Assembly (NCBI GenBank): GCA_965223255.1 | Contig: CBDCWA010000002.1 | Span: forward strand, 620,001-684,000 | From: CBDCWA01 sp965223255 | Lineage (GTDB): Bacteria > Pseudomonadota > Alphaproteobacteria > Rhizobiales > Hyphomicrobiaceae | DNA length: 64,000 nt | Direction: 5' to 3' | Part shown: positions 35,761 to 45,800 of the stretch, in pieces | Layout: the number at the start of each line of letters is the position of its first letter | Numbering within the stretch: position 1 is the stretch's first letter | The notes under the pieces: model-generated | What the model was told of the DNA's origin: nothing | The model's input: only the letters and a program-made list of their open reading frames with translations | Databases searched by the model: none | Made by a program: the position numbers and the translations under genes

Positions 35761-37062
35761 ATGGGCTCGACCACTGGATCATTTCAAAAAGTCTCGGTCA
35801 TAGGTCTTGGTTACATCGGCCTCCCGACGGCGGCAACGCTTGCAACACGAGGCCTTGAAGTTGTTGGTGTCGACGTTAAGGTAAGCGTTGTCGAGCGATT
35901 AAACGCCGGCAAGGCACACTTCTCAGAACCTGATCTGGACATGTTGCTGGAGGCGGCCGTCACGACCGGCAAGCTTCGGGCCATCACCCAACCCGAACCC
36001 GCCGATGCTTTTATCATCGCTGTCCCCACGCCATTTAACCGCGACAAGTCTGCGGACCTAAGCTCTGTCGAAAGTGCGGCAAGAAGCCTTGCGCCGGTGC
36101 TTGAACGGGGCAACCTGGTCGTCCTGGAATCGACAAGTCCGGTTGGCACAACGGAACAGCTGTGCGAATGGCTGGCCGAGGAGCGACCTGACCTGGTTAT
36201 GCCGACCGAGCACGAGGCAGGCGATATATATGTTGCATATTGCCCTGAACGCATTTTGCCCGGTCGCATGGTCTTCGAACTGGTCGAAAACGACCGCATC
36301 ATCGGCGGTGTCAATCACGCTTGTGGCCGTCGCGCCGAAGAGCTCTATCGCTTGTTTGTACGCGGAGACCTGCATCAAACAAAGGCGCCGATCGCTGAAG
36401 TGGTCAAGCTGACCGAGAATGCCTATCGCGATGTGAATATTGCCTTTGCCAACGAGCTTTCGGTGCTGTGCGAGAATTTGGGCCTCAATGTTTGGGAGGC
36501 CATACGACTGGCCAATCGCCATCCGCGGGTCAATATTCTCACCCCTGGGCCAGGTGTCGGTGGCCATTGTATTGCCGTCGATCCGTGGTTTTTGATTTCC
36601 GCCTCCCCGCAAAGCACGCCCTTGATGCGTGCCGCCCGCGACGTGAACGATACCAAACCGCACCTGATCCTCGAGACAGTGCGCCGCCAGATGGATCGCT
36701 TCAAAAAACCTGTCGTCGCCTGTCTGGGCCTATCCTACAAACCCAACGTTGATGACTTACGCTCAAGTCCTGCGGTTCAGATCGTAGAACAGCTGGCAAT
36801 CGATAATGTGGAGTTGCTTGTCTGCGAGCCGCATTTGAAAACCCTGCCAACAGGGCTTTCCAGTATTGCCAACGTCAAGCAGGCGCGCATGGATGAGGCG
36901 ATTATGGGGGCCGACATCGTAGTCGTGCTCGTCGCCCACGATATCTTCAAGACAGCCCCCCGCGAAGCAATGCTCTCCAAAGTGGTGATAGATACGACCG
37001 GGTTCTTTCAGGAGGAGTCTTTGGGCTCCAGCGCAGCCGCGCGCGAAGCTGTGCGGGCGTGA
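35761..37062 (+). CDS. wecC: UDP-N-acetyl-D-mannosaminuronate dehydrogenase
   Basis: The 433-residue NAD-dependent enzyme oxidises UDP-ManNAc twice to UDP-ManNAcA. It has the N-terminal Rossmann motif VIGLGYIGLPTAA, the STSPVGTTE segment, KLTENAYRDVNIAFANEL, the catalytic Cys in PGVGGHCIAVDPWF (about residue 262) and the C-terminal LGLSYKPNVDDLRSSPA. This set is that of the UDP-glucose/GDP-mannose dehydrogenase family, WecC branch. It works on the product of the WecB gene just upstream and introduces the negative charge common in capsules and exopolysaccharides. Confidence 0.95.
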   Translation: MGSTTGSFQKVSVIGLGYIGLPTAATLATRGLEVVGVDVKVSVVERLNAGKAHFSEPDLDMLLEAAVTTGKLRAITQPEPADAFIIAVPTPFNRDKSADLSSVESAARSLAPVLERGNLVVLESTSPVGTTEQLCEWLAEERPDLVMPTEHEAGDIYVAYCPERILPGRMVFELVENDRIIGGVNHACGRRAEELYRLFVRGDLHQTKAPIAEVVKLTENAYRDVNIAFANELSVLCENLGLNVWEAIRLANRHPRVNILTPGPGVGGHCIAVDPWFLISASPQSTPLMRAARDVNDTKPHLILETVRRQMDRFKKPVVACLGLSYKPNVDDLRSSPAVQIVEQLAIDNVELLVCEPHLKTLPTGLSSIANVKQARMDEAIMGADIVVVLVAHDIFKTAPREAMLSKVVIDTTGFFQEESLGSSAAAREAVRA

Positions 37063-37257
37063 GAGTGCCTGGAGCGAGTTGTCCCAGGAACCGTATTGAT
37101 CCTACGGAACGAAACGCGGATTGGCGATTCGGAGCAGATTTAATTCTGTCACCAGCGTGTCTCAAGGCAACCGTAGATACAAGTTGGAACGCCGTGCCAT
37201 GAGATTTGTCGGGTATCGGTAACGAAGTGTAACAGCTAGAGGGTCTGGGGAGCACAA

Positions 37258-37653
37258 ATGAAACGGCACTGGACGTCCCGTAACCGGACGGCGGTTCTTA
37301 TCATCGCATTCATTGCCGCATTGATCGTCTCCTGGCTTCCTGGTGGCATCCGCCCGACAACAATTATTTTTTCCGGCAATATCGAGCATTTTCTGGCTTA
37401 TGCGGTTCTTGGCGCCATGGCCGGGCTGTTTGCGCCGAGACATTTGTCCTGCTCTGTATTGGTGTTGCTCCTCGTTTTATTCGCTGCGTTAATGGAGATT
37501 GGCCAAGTGTTCCTGCCGTCTAGAAACGCGTCATGGGAGAATTTCTTGGCCGGCAGCGCCGGCGCGGCGTGCGCCATTTATGCGATCATACGAGTGCGCC
37601 GCCGCATGGCACCTAAATCGAGCGACGAGGACACCCAGCCTCATGCGATGTAG
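37258..37653 (+). CDS. VanZ family membrane protein
   Basis: The 131-residue protein has four hydrophobic helices and the VanZ-like signature: a start helix ending in LPGG, IEHFLAYAVLGAMAGL (about 41-56) and the MEIGQVFLPSRNASWENFLAGSAGA segment (about 79-103) in which Glu, Gln, Arg and Asn are conserved. VanZ homologues occur often in polysaccharide loci and were named for teicoplanin resistance; their role there is not settled. It lies between wecC and the NRPS genes on the same strand. Confidence 0.85.
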   Translation: MKRHWTSRNRTAVLIIAFIAALIVSWLPGGIRPTTIIFSGNIEHFLAYAVLGAMAGLFAPRHLSCSVLVLLLVLFAALMEIGQVFLPSRNASWENFLAGSAGAACAIYAIIRVRRRMAPKSSDEDTQPHAM

Positions 37654-37950
37654 CGACGCTGCCTGCAACTGTGACAGGGCCCAAAAAACCGGCTGAGAGC
37701 GACCTGCTCGAGGGGTTAACCTTATGCCGTCTTAATTGGCGATAAGCGCGCGCGAAAGCGGTATAAAATCTGCAGTGTATTGGCGCACAACTTAATTGAG
37801 ATCTTAACGTTTCATGTTCGCTTAACAATGCCTGAGAGGCCAGCCGGCGGTTATCGCTTTAGCCGCATTGGTCGCATCCCAAGGGCAGCGGGGCAACCAA
37901 AAATCAATTTCTTTGGGCCTCTCGCGCAGGCTCAGCCAGGTGTTTTGACG
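37654..37950. other. leader region of the NRPS-PKS operon
   Basis: About 300 bases before the preferred NRPS start. The frame of the first NRPS gene is open from 37780, but the translated leader (to 37950) is not like any A-domain N-terminus. AT-rich segments at 37730-37830 include a TATAAA and two TTAAC boxes, so the operon promoter is probably here; exact boxes are not assigned. Confidence 0.4.
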
Positions 37951-39849
37951 ATGCAGCAGAGCCGAGCGATAGAAGACCCGATCGATATCGCATTGGTCGC
38001 AACACCTGCAACTTCGATCAACGCGCTTTTTGAGGCGATTACCGCAGAGAGCCCCAATCGCATCGCCGCCCACTATGCGGGCGAGCAAATCTCCTACGAT
38101 GAGCTAAATGCACGCGCTAATCAATTGGCGCATCACCTTATCGGCCTCGGGGCACGACCTGAGAGCATGATCGGATGTTATTGCGAGCGCTCAATCGAAT
38201 TGGTTGTGGCATTGCTGGGAATCATTAAGGCAGGTGCTGCCTACGTCCCGTTGGACCCCGAGTATCCGGCGGATCGTTTGGCATTCATGCTTGAGGACAC
38301 AGCACCAATCGCCATCGTCACCACCACCGCAATGCTGCAAAACTATCCATTGCCGAGCGGGGACCTGCCTACGGTGATCCTTGACCGGGATCTGTCGAAT
38401 GTCGAAGCGCAAAACCCTTCGGTTGCAAGCGGTCCGACGAGCGCCGCATATGTCATGTACACGTCTGGTTCGACCGGTAGACCCAAAGGTGTTGTCACAG
38501 AGCATCAAGCGATCATTCGTCTGGTGCGCGACACAAACTTCTGCACCTTCAGCCCAAGCGATGCCTGGCTACATTACGCACCGCTTGCCTTCGATGCATC
38601 CACACTGGAAATCTGGGGACCATTGTTGAATGGCGGTCGGTTGGTAATTGCGCCGCCAAAGGCATCATTGGAAGAGTTGGGGCGTGTCATTCGCGAAAAT
38701 GGCGTCACCGCGGCCTGGCTCACCACGGGGCTTTTCAATCTGATGGTTGATGAGCGGGCTGAGGATCTAGTCAGCCTGCGCCAATTCTTGACCGGCGGTG
38801 ATGTCGTCTCGCCGATACATCTGCAAAAGGCGCGGGCAGCCTTGCCCGATTGCACTTTGATCAACGGCTACGGCCCGACGGAAAACACAACCTTCACCTG
38901 TTGTCATGTGATGCGGCCGGGTGATGACATTCCAGACCCGGTTCCGATCGGACTGCCGATTTCGAACACCACCGCCTACATTCTGAATGCGGATCTGCAG
39001 CCCGTGACGCCCGGCGAGACCGGTGAGCTGTATGCCGGCGGGCTAGGCGTTGCGCGCGGTTATCTCAATAATAGAGCAGCAACCGAAGAGAAGTTTCTCC
39101 CCGATCCATTTTCGAATGTGCCAGGCGCCCGCATGTATCGTACGGGTGACTTGGCGCGCCAAGGGCCTGACGGGATCTATGAATTTTTTGGCCGTGCCGA
39201 TCATCAGGTGAAAATTCTGGGCCACCGCATCGAGCCGGGTGAGATTGAAAGTGTGATCTCTACACATGAGGGTGTCAGCCAAGCGTGCATTTTGGTCCAT
39301 ACCGATAAGGCCGGCACAAAACGCCTCATTGCGTATTATGTGGCGCATGATCCCGAACTCTCACCTGGGGATTTGCGCACCTATCTGGCTTCCAAGTTGC
39401 CACGCTACATGATGCCGGGGCTGATCGTACCGCTCTGCGCTCTGCCATTGAACGCCAATGGTAAGGTCGATCGTGGGGCTTTGCCACAACCGCAATTTGA
39501 TGATTTCGAGCCAATCCCCAGGCTAAAGCCCGGCGCCAGTGTAGAAGACATCATTCTTGCGATCTGGCAACGCGCGCTGTCCACCAACGCGATCACCGTC
39601 AACGACAATTTTTTTGATGTCGGCGGCAATTCCTTGAAACTTGTCTCGGTGCATGCGGAACTTGAAAAGCACTTAGGTCGACAAATTCCTATTCTAGATC
39701 TGTTTGAGCATACCAACATACGTGCGCTCGCCGATCACTTGTCCGGCATCACGCGCCAAGCACAGACAACAGATACATCCAGCAACAGAGGCGCGCGCCA
39801 GCGACAGGCATTTGCCGCCCGGCGCGGGCGCCGCAAATCAGCATCGTAA
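37951..39849 (+). CDS. NRPS loading protein, adenylation-thiolation (A-T)
   Basis: From the ATG at 37951 the protein has 632 residues: an amino-acid adenylation domain (about 20-520) and a carrier domain (about 535-600). Core motifs include YTSGSTGRPKG (A3, about 170-180), GYGPTEN (A5), YRTGDLAR (A7) and LNANGKVDR (A10 Lys at about 505). The carrier has DVGGNSLK (phosphopantetheine Ser at about 561). There is no condensation domain, so it acts as a starter module or as an A domain in trans. Aligned by eye, the pocket residues read D-A-L-W-L-G-G-T-F-K; Asp at the first place points to an alpha-amino acid, and the pocket is hydrophobic. The basic C-terminal tail (about 35 residues) may dock to the next protein. 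Earlier starts (37780, 37828) are possible. Confidence 0.93.
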   Translation: MQQSRAIEDPIDIALVATPATSINALFEAITAESPNRIAAHYAGEQISYDELNARANQLAHHLIGLGARPESMIGCYCERSIELVVALLGIIKAGAAYVPLDPEYPADRLAFMLEDTAPIAIVTTTAMLQNYPLPSGDLPTVILDRDLSNVEAQNPSVASGPTSAAYVMYTSGSTGRPKGVVTEHQAIIRLVRDTNFCTFSPSDAWLHYAPLAFDASTLEIWGPLLNGGRLVIAPPKASLEELGRVIRENGVTAAWLTTGLFNLMVDERAEDLVSLRQFLTGGDVVSPIHLQKARAALPDCTLINGYGPTENTTFTCCHVMRPGDDIPDPVPIGLPISNTTAYILNADLQPVTPGETGELYAGGLGVARGYLNNRAATEEKFLPDPFSNVPGARMYRTGDLARQGPDGIYEFFGRADHQVKILGHRIEPGEIESVISTHEGVSQACILVHTDKAGTKRLIAYYVAHDPELSPGDLRTYLASKLPRYMMPGLIVPLCALPLNANGKVDRGALPQPQFDDFEPIPRLKPGASVEDIILAIWQRALSTNAITVNDNFFDVGGNSLKLVSVHAELEKHLGRQIPILDLFEHTNIRALADHLSGITRQAQTTDTSSNRGARQRQAFAARRGRRKSAS

Positions 39850-39868
39850 GTTTTCGAGAGGCCGCGAA

Positions 39869-42800
39869 ATGAGGGACACTGACCCGGATAAACTGCCTGA
39901 GAACAGCATCGCCATTGTTGCGATGGCGGGTCGTTTTCCTGGCGCATCAAGTGTCACTGAATTCTGGCAAAATCAATTGGCAGGCAAGGAATCCATCTCC
40001 CGCTTCTCAATTGATGAGTTGGAAATAGCCAACAAGGAATTCGCCCGCGACAATGACACGTATGTGCGCGCCCGCTCGGTCCTTAACGAAATCGACCAAT
40101 TCGACGCTGAGTTCTTTGGGATTTATCCTCTTGAAGCGAAAGTGATGGACCCGCAGCAGCGCTTGTTCATGGAAAGCTGCTGGGAAGCTTTCGAAGCAGG
40201 CGGATATGATCCCGCCGCCTATCCAGGCCCTGTTGGTGTATTCGCGGGCTGCAGTATCCCAACCTACTTCTTGACCAATTTGTGCAGACAGCCGGGTTTC
40301 ATCGAAAAATTCACCGGTGACTATCAGGCCGGCAGCTTCCCAGAACTGCTCGGCAACGGCGTAGACTTTTTTGCAACGCGGGTTGCTTACAAGTTGGACC
40401 TCAAGGGACCCGCAATAACTGTCGCGACAGCCTGTTCGACTTCGCTGGTCGCCGTCGTGCAGGCTTGTCAATCGTTGCTCACCTTCCAATGCGACATGGC
40501 TTTGGCAGGCGGCGCATCCATTTCTCTGCCCCAGAAGCGCGGCACGAACTACATCGAAGGAGGAATGACCTCGCCCGATGGCCATTGCCGCACCTTTGAT
40601 GCGGATGCCGGCGGTACGGTGTTTGGCAGTGGCGTCGGTGTCGTTCTATTGAAGCGCCTGGAAGATGCCTTGGAAGATGGCGATCCGATCCATGCTGTCA
40701 TACGCGGTTTTGGCATCAACAATGATGGAGCGGGCAAGATTGGTTATACGGCACCAAGCATCGACGGACAGGCTGATGCGATCACGATGGCGCTTGATAT
40801 TGCCGATATTGATCCTCGGTCGATTGGCTATGTCGAAGCCCATGGCACGGGCACGCCCCTCGGCGATCCAATTGAGATGGCAGCGCTTAAGAAAGCCTTC
40901 GCGAGCGATAGCGCTGATGAGCCTGTTTGCGTTATTGGTACGGCAAAAACCAATGTCGGCCACCTGGATGCCGCCGCCGGTGTAACCGGCCTGATCAATG
41001 CAACCCACATCGTCCGCGATGCCAAGTTTCCGGCAACGTTGCACTTCAAGGCACCCAATCCAAAACTTGGACTTGAAGGGAGCCGTTTTACAGTCAACCG
41101 AGCGTTGTCTGACTGGCCGGAAAGCGGTGTAAGGCGCGCCGGCGTTAGCGCGTTTGGCGTTGGCGGCACGAATGCACATGTCATCATCGAGGCACCGCCT
41201 GCGCGCGAAGTTCAATCTGCGAAGCAGGACGCTTTTTTGCTTCCCTTGTCGGCACGCACGCCAACAGCATTGGCAGCGATGCAGCAAAACTTGGCCGCGC
41301 ATCTGGAGGCAAATCCCGAGCTGCCGATTGCCGACGTCGCTTGGACGCTGCAGACAGGCCGTCGCCGTTTTGATCATGGGAGTATTGTTGTCGCGGCCAC
41401 AACCCAAGAGGCCCTAGAAGCACTCAAAGGGGAAGCCGCAGAGCGTACCCAAGAACGTGCAACACCAGTCATCGATCCCAAGATCTGTTTCATGTTCCCA
41501 GGCCAAGGTGCACAACATGTCGGTATGGGGCGTGGGCTATATGCGAGCCAGCCTGTCTATCGCCAGGCATTTGACGAATGTGCTGAACTCCTGCTGCCGC
41601 TGATTGAGCTGGATTTGCGCAGTTACGTTTATCCTGAGGATGAGGACGACGGCACCCTGGCCGATCGGCTACGCGATACCGCTGTTGCCCAGCCAGCGAT
41701 CTTCAGCGTTGAGTACGCCTTGGCAAAACTCTGGCAGTCCTTGGGAATTAAGCCAGAGGTTCTCATCGGCCACAGCATTGGAGAATTTGCGGCCGCTTGC
41801 CTGGCAGGCGTCTTCTCATTACCGGACGCACTGAAGATCGTCGCAGCGCGTGGCCGCCTGATGCAAGATGTGGCACCGGGTTCAATGCTTGCCGTGAGCT
41901 TGCCCGAAGCCGACTTGCGCCCGCGCCTAACAGAACACCTATCCATTGCCGCGATCAATGCACCCAAAGCATGCGTCATCGCCGGCCCCAGTGAGAATGT
42001 GGAAACGTTTGCCAGCGACTTGAAGTCAGAGGGCATATCCTGCCGCCCACTCGTAACCTCGCACGCATTCCACTCTGCAATGATGGATCCGGTGGTCGCC
42101 CCCTTCCGTGAAATCGTCGCGCGCATAGATTTGCAGCCGCCGGCCATTCCCATCATTTCGACGGTAACCGGTGCGTTGATGCGCCCAGAAGAGGCGACAG
42201 ATCCGGACTATTGGGCGCGCCACTTGCGCCAGCCAGTCAAGTTCTCCGACGCGATTGCGCAGTGTCGCGCGGATGAGCATGCGGTCCTGTTGGAAGCAGG
42301 CCCCGGCAATACGTTGAATACGTTAGCGCGACTGCATCCGGCGAAAGACCGCCAGCAGGTCGCTGCGGCCTCCCTCCCTGGTCCAGGCGCCGGAGAACGC
42401 GATCAGGATACAATTCTGCACGCCCTTGGAGCACTGTGGCTGGCGGGAATTACGCCTGATTGGTCGGCGCTTTCTGGCAGCGAACCGCAACAAAGAGTGC
42501 GGCAGGCACTCCCGACCTATCCGTTTGAGCGCAAACGCGTCTGGCTCGATGTCGAAGCCACTGAGGCAAGAAGTGCGCCTTCACCAACTCAATCCGTGAC
42601 GACTTCGCCACAAGCAATGATGGATCCATCGGTCATGCAAGATGCGCAAAGCCCCAATGCCCAGTCAGACACGCCGACACAGGATCAGCCCGCCCAAAAT
42701 CGCCAAGCCCGTATTCGGGCCGCGCTCGTCGATATTTTTGAAGATCTGTCGGGCAAGGCACTGAGCGGCGAAGCCTCGGAGGCAACCTTCCTGGAGTTAG

Positions 42801-45800
42801 GGTTTGATTCTTTATTCCTGACCCAGGCAACGCGTGCTGTCCAAAAAGACATCGGCCTTAAGATCACCTTCCGCCAATTGTTAGGAGATCTCGCAACGTT
42901 TGATGATCTTGCCGCATATGCGGACAAGAAGCTCGCGCCCGATGCATTCGCCGCGCCTGAGCCGACCCTCGCACCCGAGGGGTCCACTCGTGATGCGCAA
43001 TCTCCTCCAGCACCACCGACAGCCGCAGCCCGCCCCATGCCGGACGCGATCGCCACCGCCGCGTCCGACACCGACCTTACAGCTTTGATGCGTGAGCAGC
43101 TTCAGGTGATGAACCAGGTCTTCTCGACCCAGATCGCAGCTTTGCAGGGCCAGCCCGGTGCTGCCACTGCCCCAACGGCTCTTCTCGCTTCTACGGAGCA
43201 AACCGTATCAACGCCGCTCCAACATCCCCCGGTCGAGAATCTACAAGTTCCTGTCGAAACGCCTCCTGAAGCGGCGCAGCCAGACGCCGGTGCGCCCAAG
43301 GTCCATGGCCCATTTGCGCCGCTTGAGGCAAAGCGCAGCACTGACATCACGTCGCGACAAGCCGCAAAGATTGACAATATCGTTCGCGCCTACAACGCCC
43401 ATGCACCTGAATCGAAACGGCGCACAGAAGCCCATCGCGCCCGCCTGGCCGATCCTCGTGTGGTCTCGGGTTTTCGTGCAGAATGGAAGGATGCGATCTA
43501 TCCGATCATCACCCAGTCGTCTAAGGGTTCTAGGCTCAAGGATGTTGACGGCAATGAATACATTGATCTCCTGAATGGGTTTGGCCCAATCATGTTTGGT
43601 CATCGTCCTGATTTCGTGGAAGAGGCAATGCGCGCTCAGCTCGGCGAAGGCATTGAAATCGGGCCCCAAACCCCCCTGGCCGGCGAGATTGCGGAGTTGT
43701 TCTGCGATATGACCGGCAATGAGCGGATGACCTTCTGCAACACCGGCTCGGAAGCGGTTATGGCGGCCATGCGTCTGGCCCGCACCGTCACGGGCCGCGA
43801 AAAGATCGTGATGTTTTCAGGTGATTATCACGGCATGTTCGACGAGGTTTTGGTCAAGCCTTGGACGTCGCGTCAAGGTGAGCCGGGTGCCATCCCGTTA
43901 GCGCCAGGCATTCCGCGCGAAAGCGTGGCCAACATTATCGTCCTGGACTATGGTACCGATGACTCGCTGCGTTGGATCACAGAAAATGTCGAAGATCTTG
44001 CTGCGGTAATTGTCGAGCCGGTGCAAAGCCGCAGGCCGGACTTCCAGCCGGTCGACTTCCTGCGTTCGCTACGCGAAGTGACCAAAGCGGCCGGCACCGC
44101 CCTGGTCTTCGATGAAGTCGTAACCGGCTTCCGCTCCCACCCCGGTGGCTGTCAGGAACTCTTCTCCATCCGCGCCGACATGGCGACTTATGGCAAGGTG
44201 CTAGGGGGCGGCATGCCGGTCGGCGTCCTCGCCGGCCGCGCTGAATTCATGGATGCGTTGGACGGCGGCCAATGGCGATTTGGCGATGACTCGTGCCCCG
44301 AAGTCGGCATGACGTTCTTTGCCGGTACCTTTGTCCGCCACCCTCTGACATTGGCGGCGGTGAAGGCGGTACTACAACACATCAAGGCGCACGGGCCATC
44401 ATTGAGTGAAGAGCTGGCACAGCGCACAACGCAGATGGTCGCCCGCATCAATGCGGTGTTTGAGCGCCTTAACGTGCCAACCCGCATGGCCAATTATACC
44501 AGTTTCATGTTCTTCAAATTTCCGGCGGAAGAGCGCTTTGCAAGTCTGTTTTATGTGCTGCTACGCCGTCATGGCGTCCATGTGCAGGAAGGCTTTCCAT
44601 GCTTCCTGACAACTGCACATAGCGATGAAGACATCGATAAGATCGTTGCGGCCTTCGAGACAGCTGCCCTCGAGATGCATGAAGGTGCATTGTTCACGAC
44701 TTCGCCCGAAGATGTCGCCGCACCTGTATCGGCTGTTGCGCCGACCGCGGATGAGCGCCGGGTCCCGCTCACCGAGCCCCAACGCGAAATATTCCACGCT
44801 GCCATCCTCGGCGATGATGTGAGCTGCGCCTTCAACGAATCCTTCAGCATCGATCTTCATGGCCCACTTAATGACAATGCATTGGCAAGTGCGATTGATA
44901 CGTTGATGGCGCGTCATGGCGCCTTGCGCGCAAAGATTGATACCGATGGCGCCAGCATGCAAATTGATCCGGCAGCAAAACTCGTCCCGACGCGTGAAGA
45001 TTTTTCCAATCTGCCGCCGGCCGCGGCTCAGGAAGCCTTCAGTGTTCATCTAGCTGACAATGCGACAAGCCCCTTCGATTTGTTCGCCGGTCCGCTTATT
45101 CGCGCTACCATCGTCAAAATGGCTGAGGCGCACCATGTCCTTGTCGTGACCGCGCACCATATCATCTGCGACGGCTGGTCTTGCGACATCATTGCAACCG
45201 ACCTGGCGGAACTCTATTCGGCAGCGGTCGAACAGCGCGCACCCAGTCTTGAGGCACCGGCCGACTATGCGGCGTTCGCCCGCCAAGACGTTGCAATGCG
45301 TTCATCCAGCGAAAACACCGAAGCAGAGTCTTATTGGCTCGAACAATATGAGACCATTCCGATTTTGCCAGAGCTGCCGACAGATCGCCCACGCGGGCCC
45401 TCGCGCACCTATGCCGGTGCCACAGAGACTGTGCATGTATCGCAGGCAGCTTATCAGTCGATCAAGGAGGCGGGCGCCAAGCATGGGATGTCACTCTTTG
45501 CCACCCTCCTGGCAAGCTATGCGGCACTTCTTTACCGTCTGAGCGGTCAGTCGGATTTGGCCATCGGCATCCCGCTCGCAGGTCAGTCGTCCCTCGACAA
45601 CACGAACCTGGTCGGACACTGCGTGAACGCGTTGCCGCTGCGAATCTCAGTGGATGGCACGTCGACGGCCGAAGCCTTGATGAGTGAGGCCCGCGAAAAA
45701 CTGCTCGATGCTTATGAGCACCAGACCTTCACTTACGGCACGCTCGTCCAACGTCTGAACTTGATCCGCGATCCAAATCGCCTACCGCTCTCAGAGGTTC

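Noticed and set aside
37795..37830. CtrA-type site (TTAA-N7-TTAA) before the NRPS operon
   Set aside because: The two TTAA boxes are separated by 8 bases, not 7, so the spacing is wrong.
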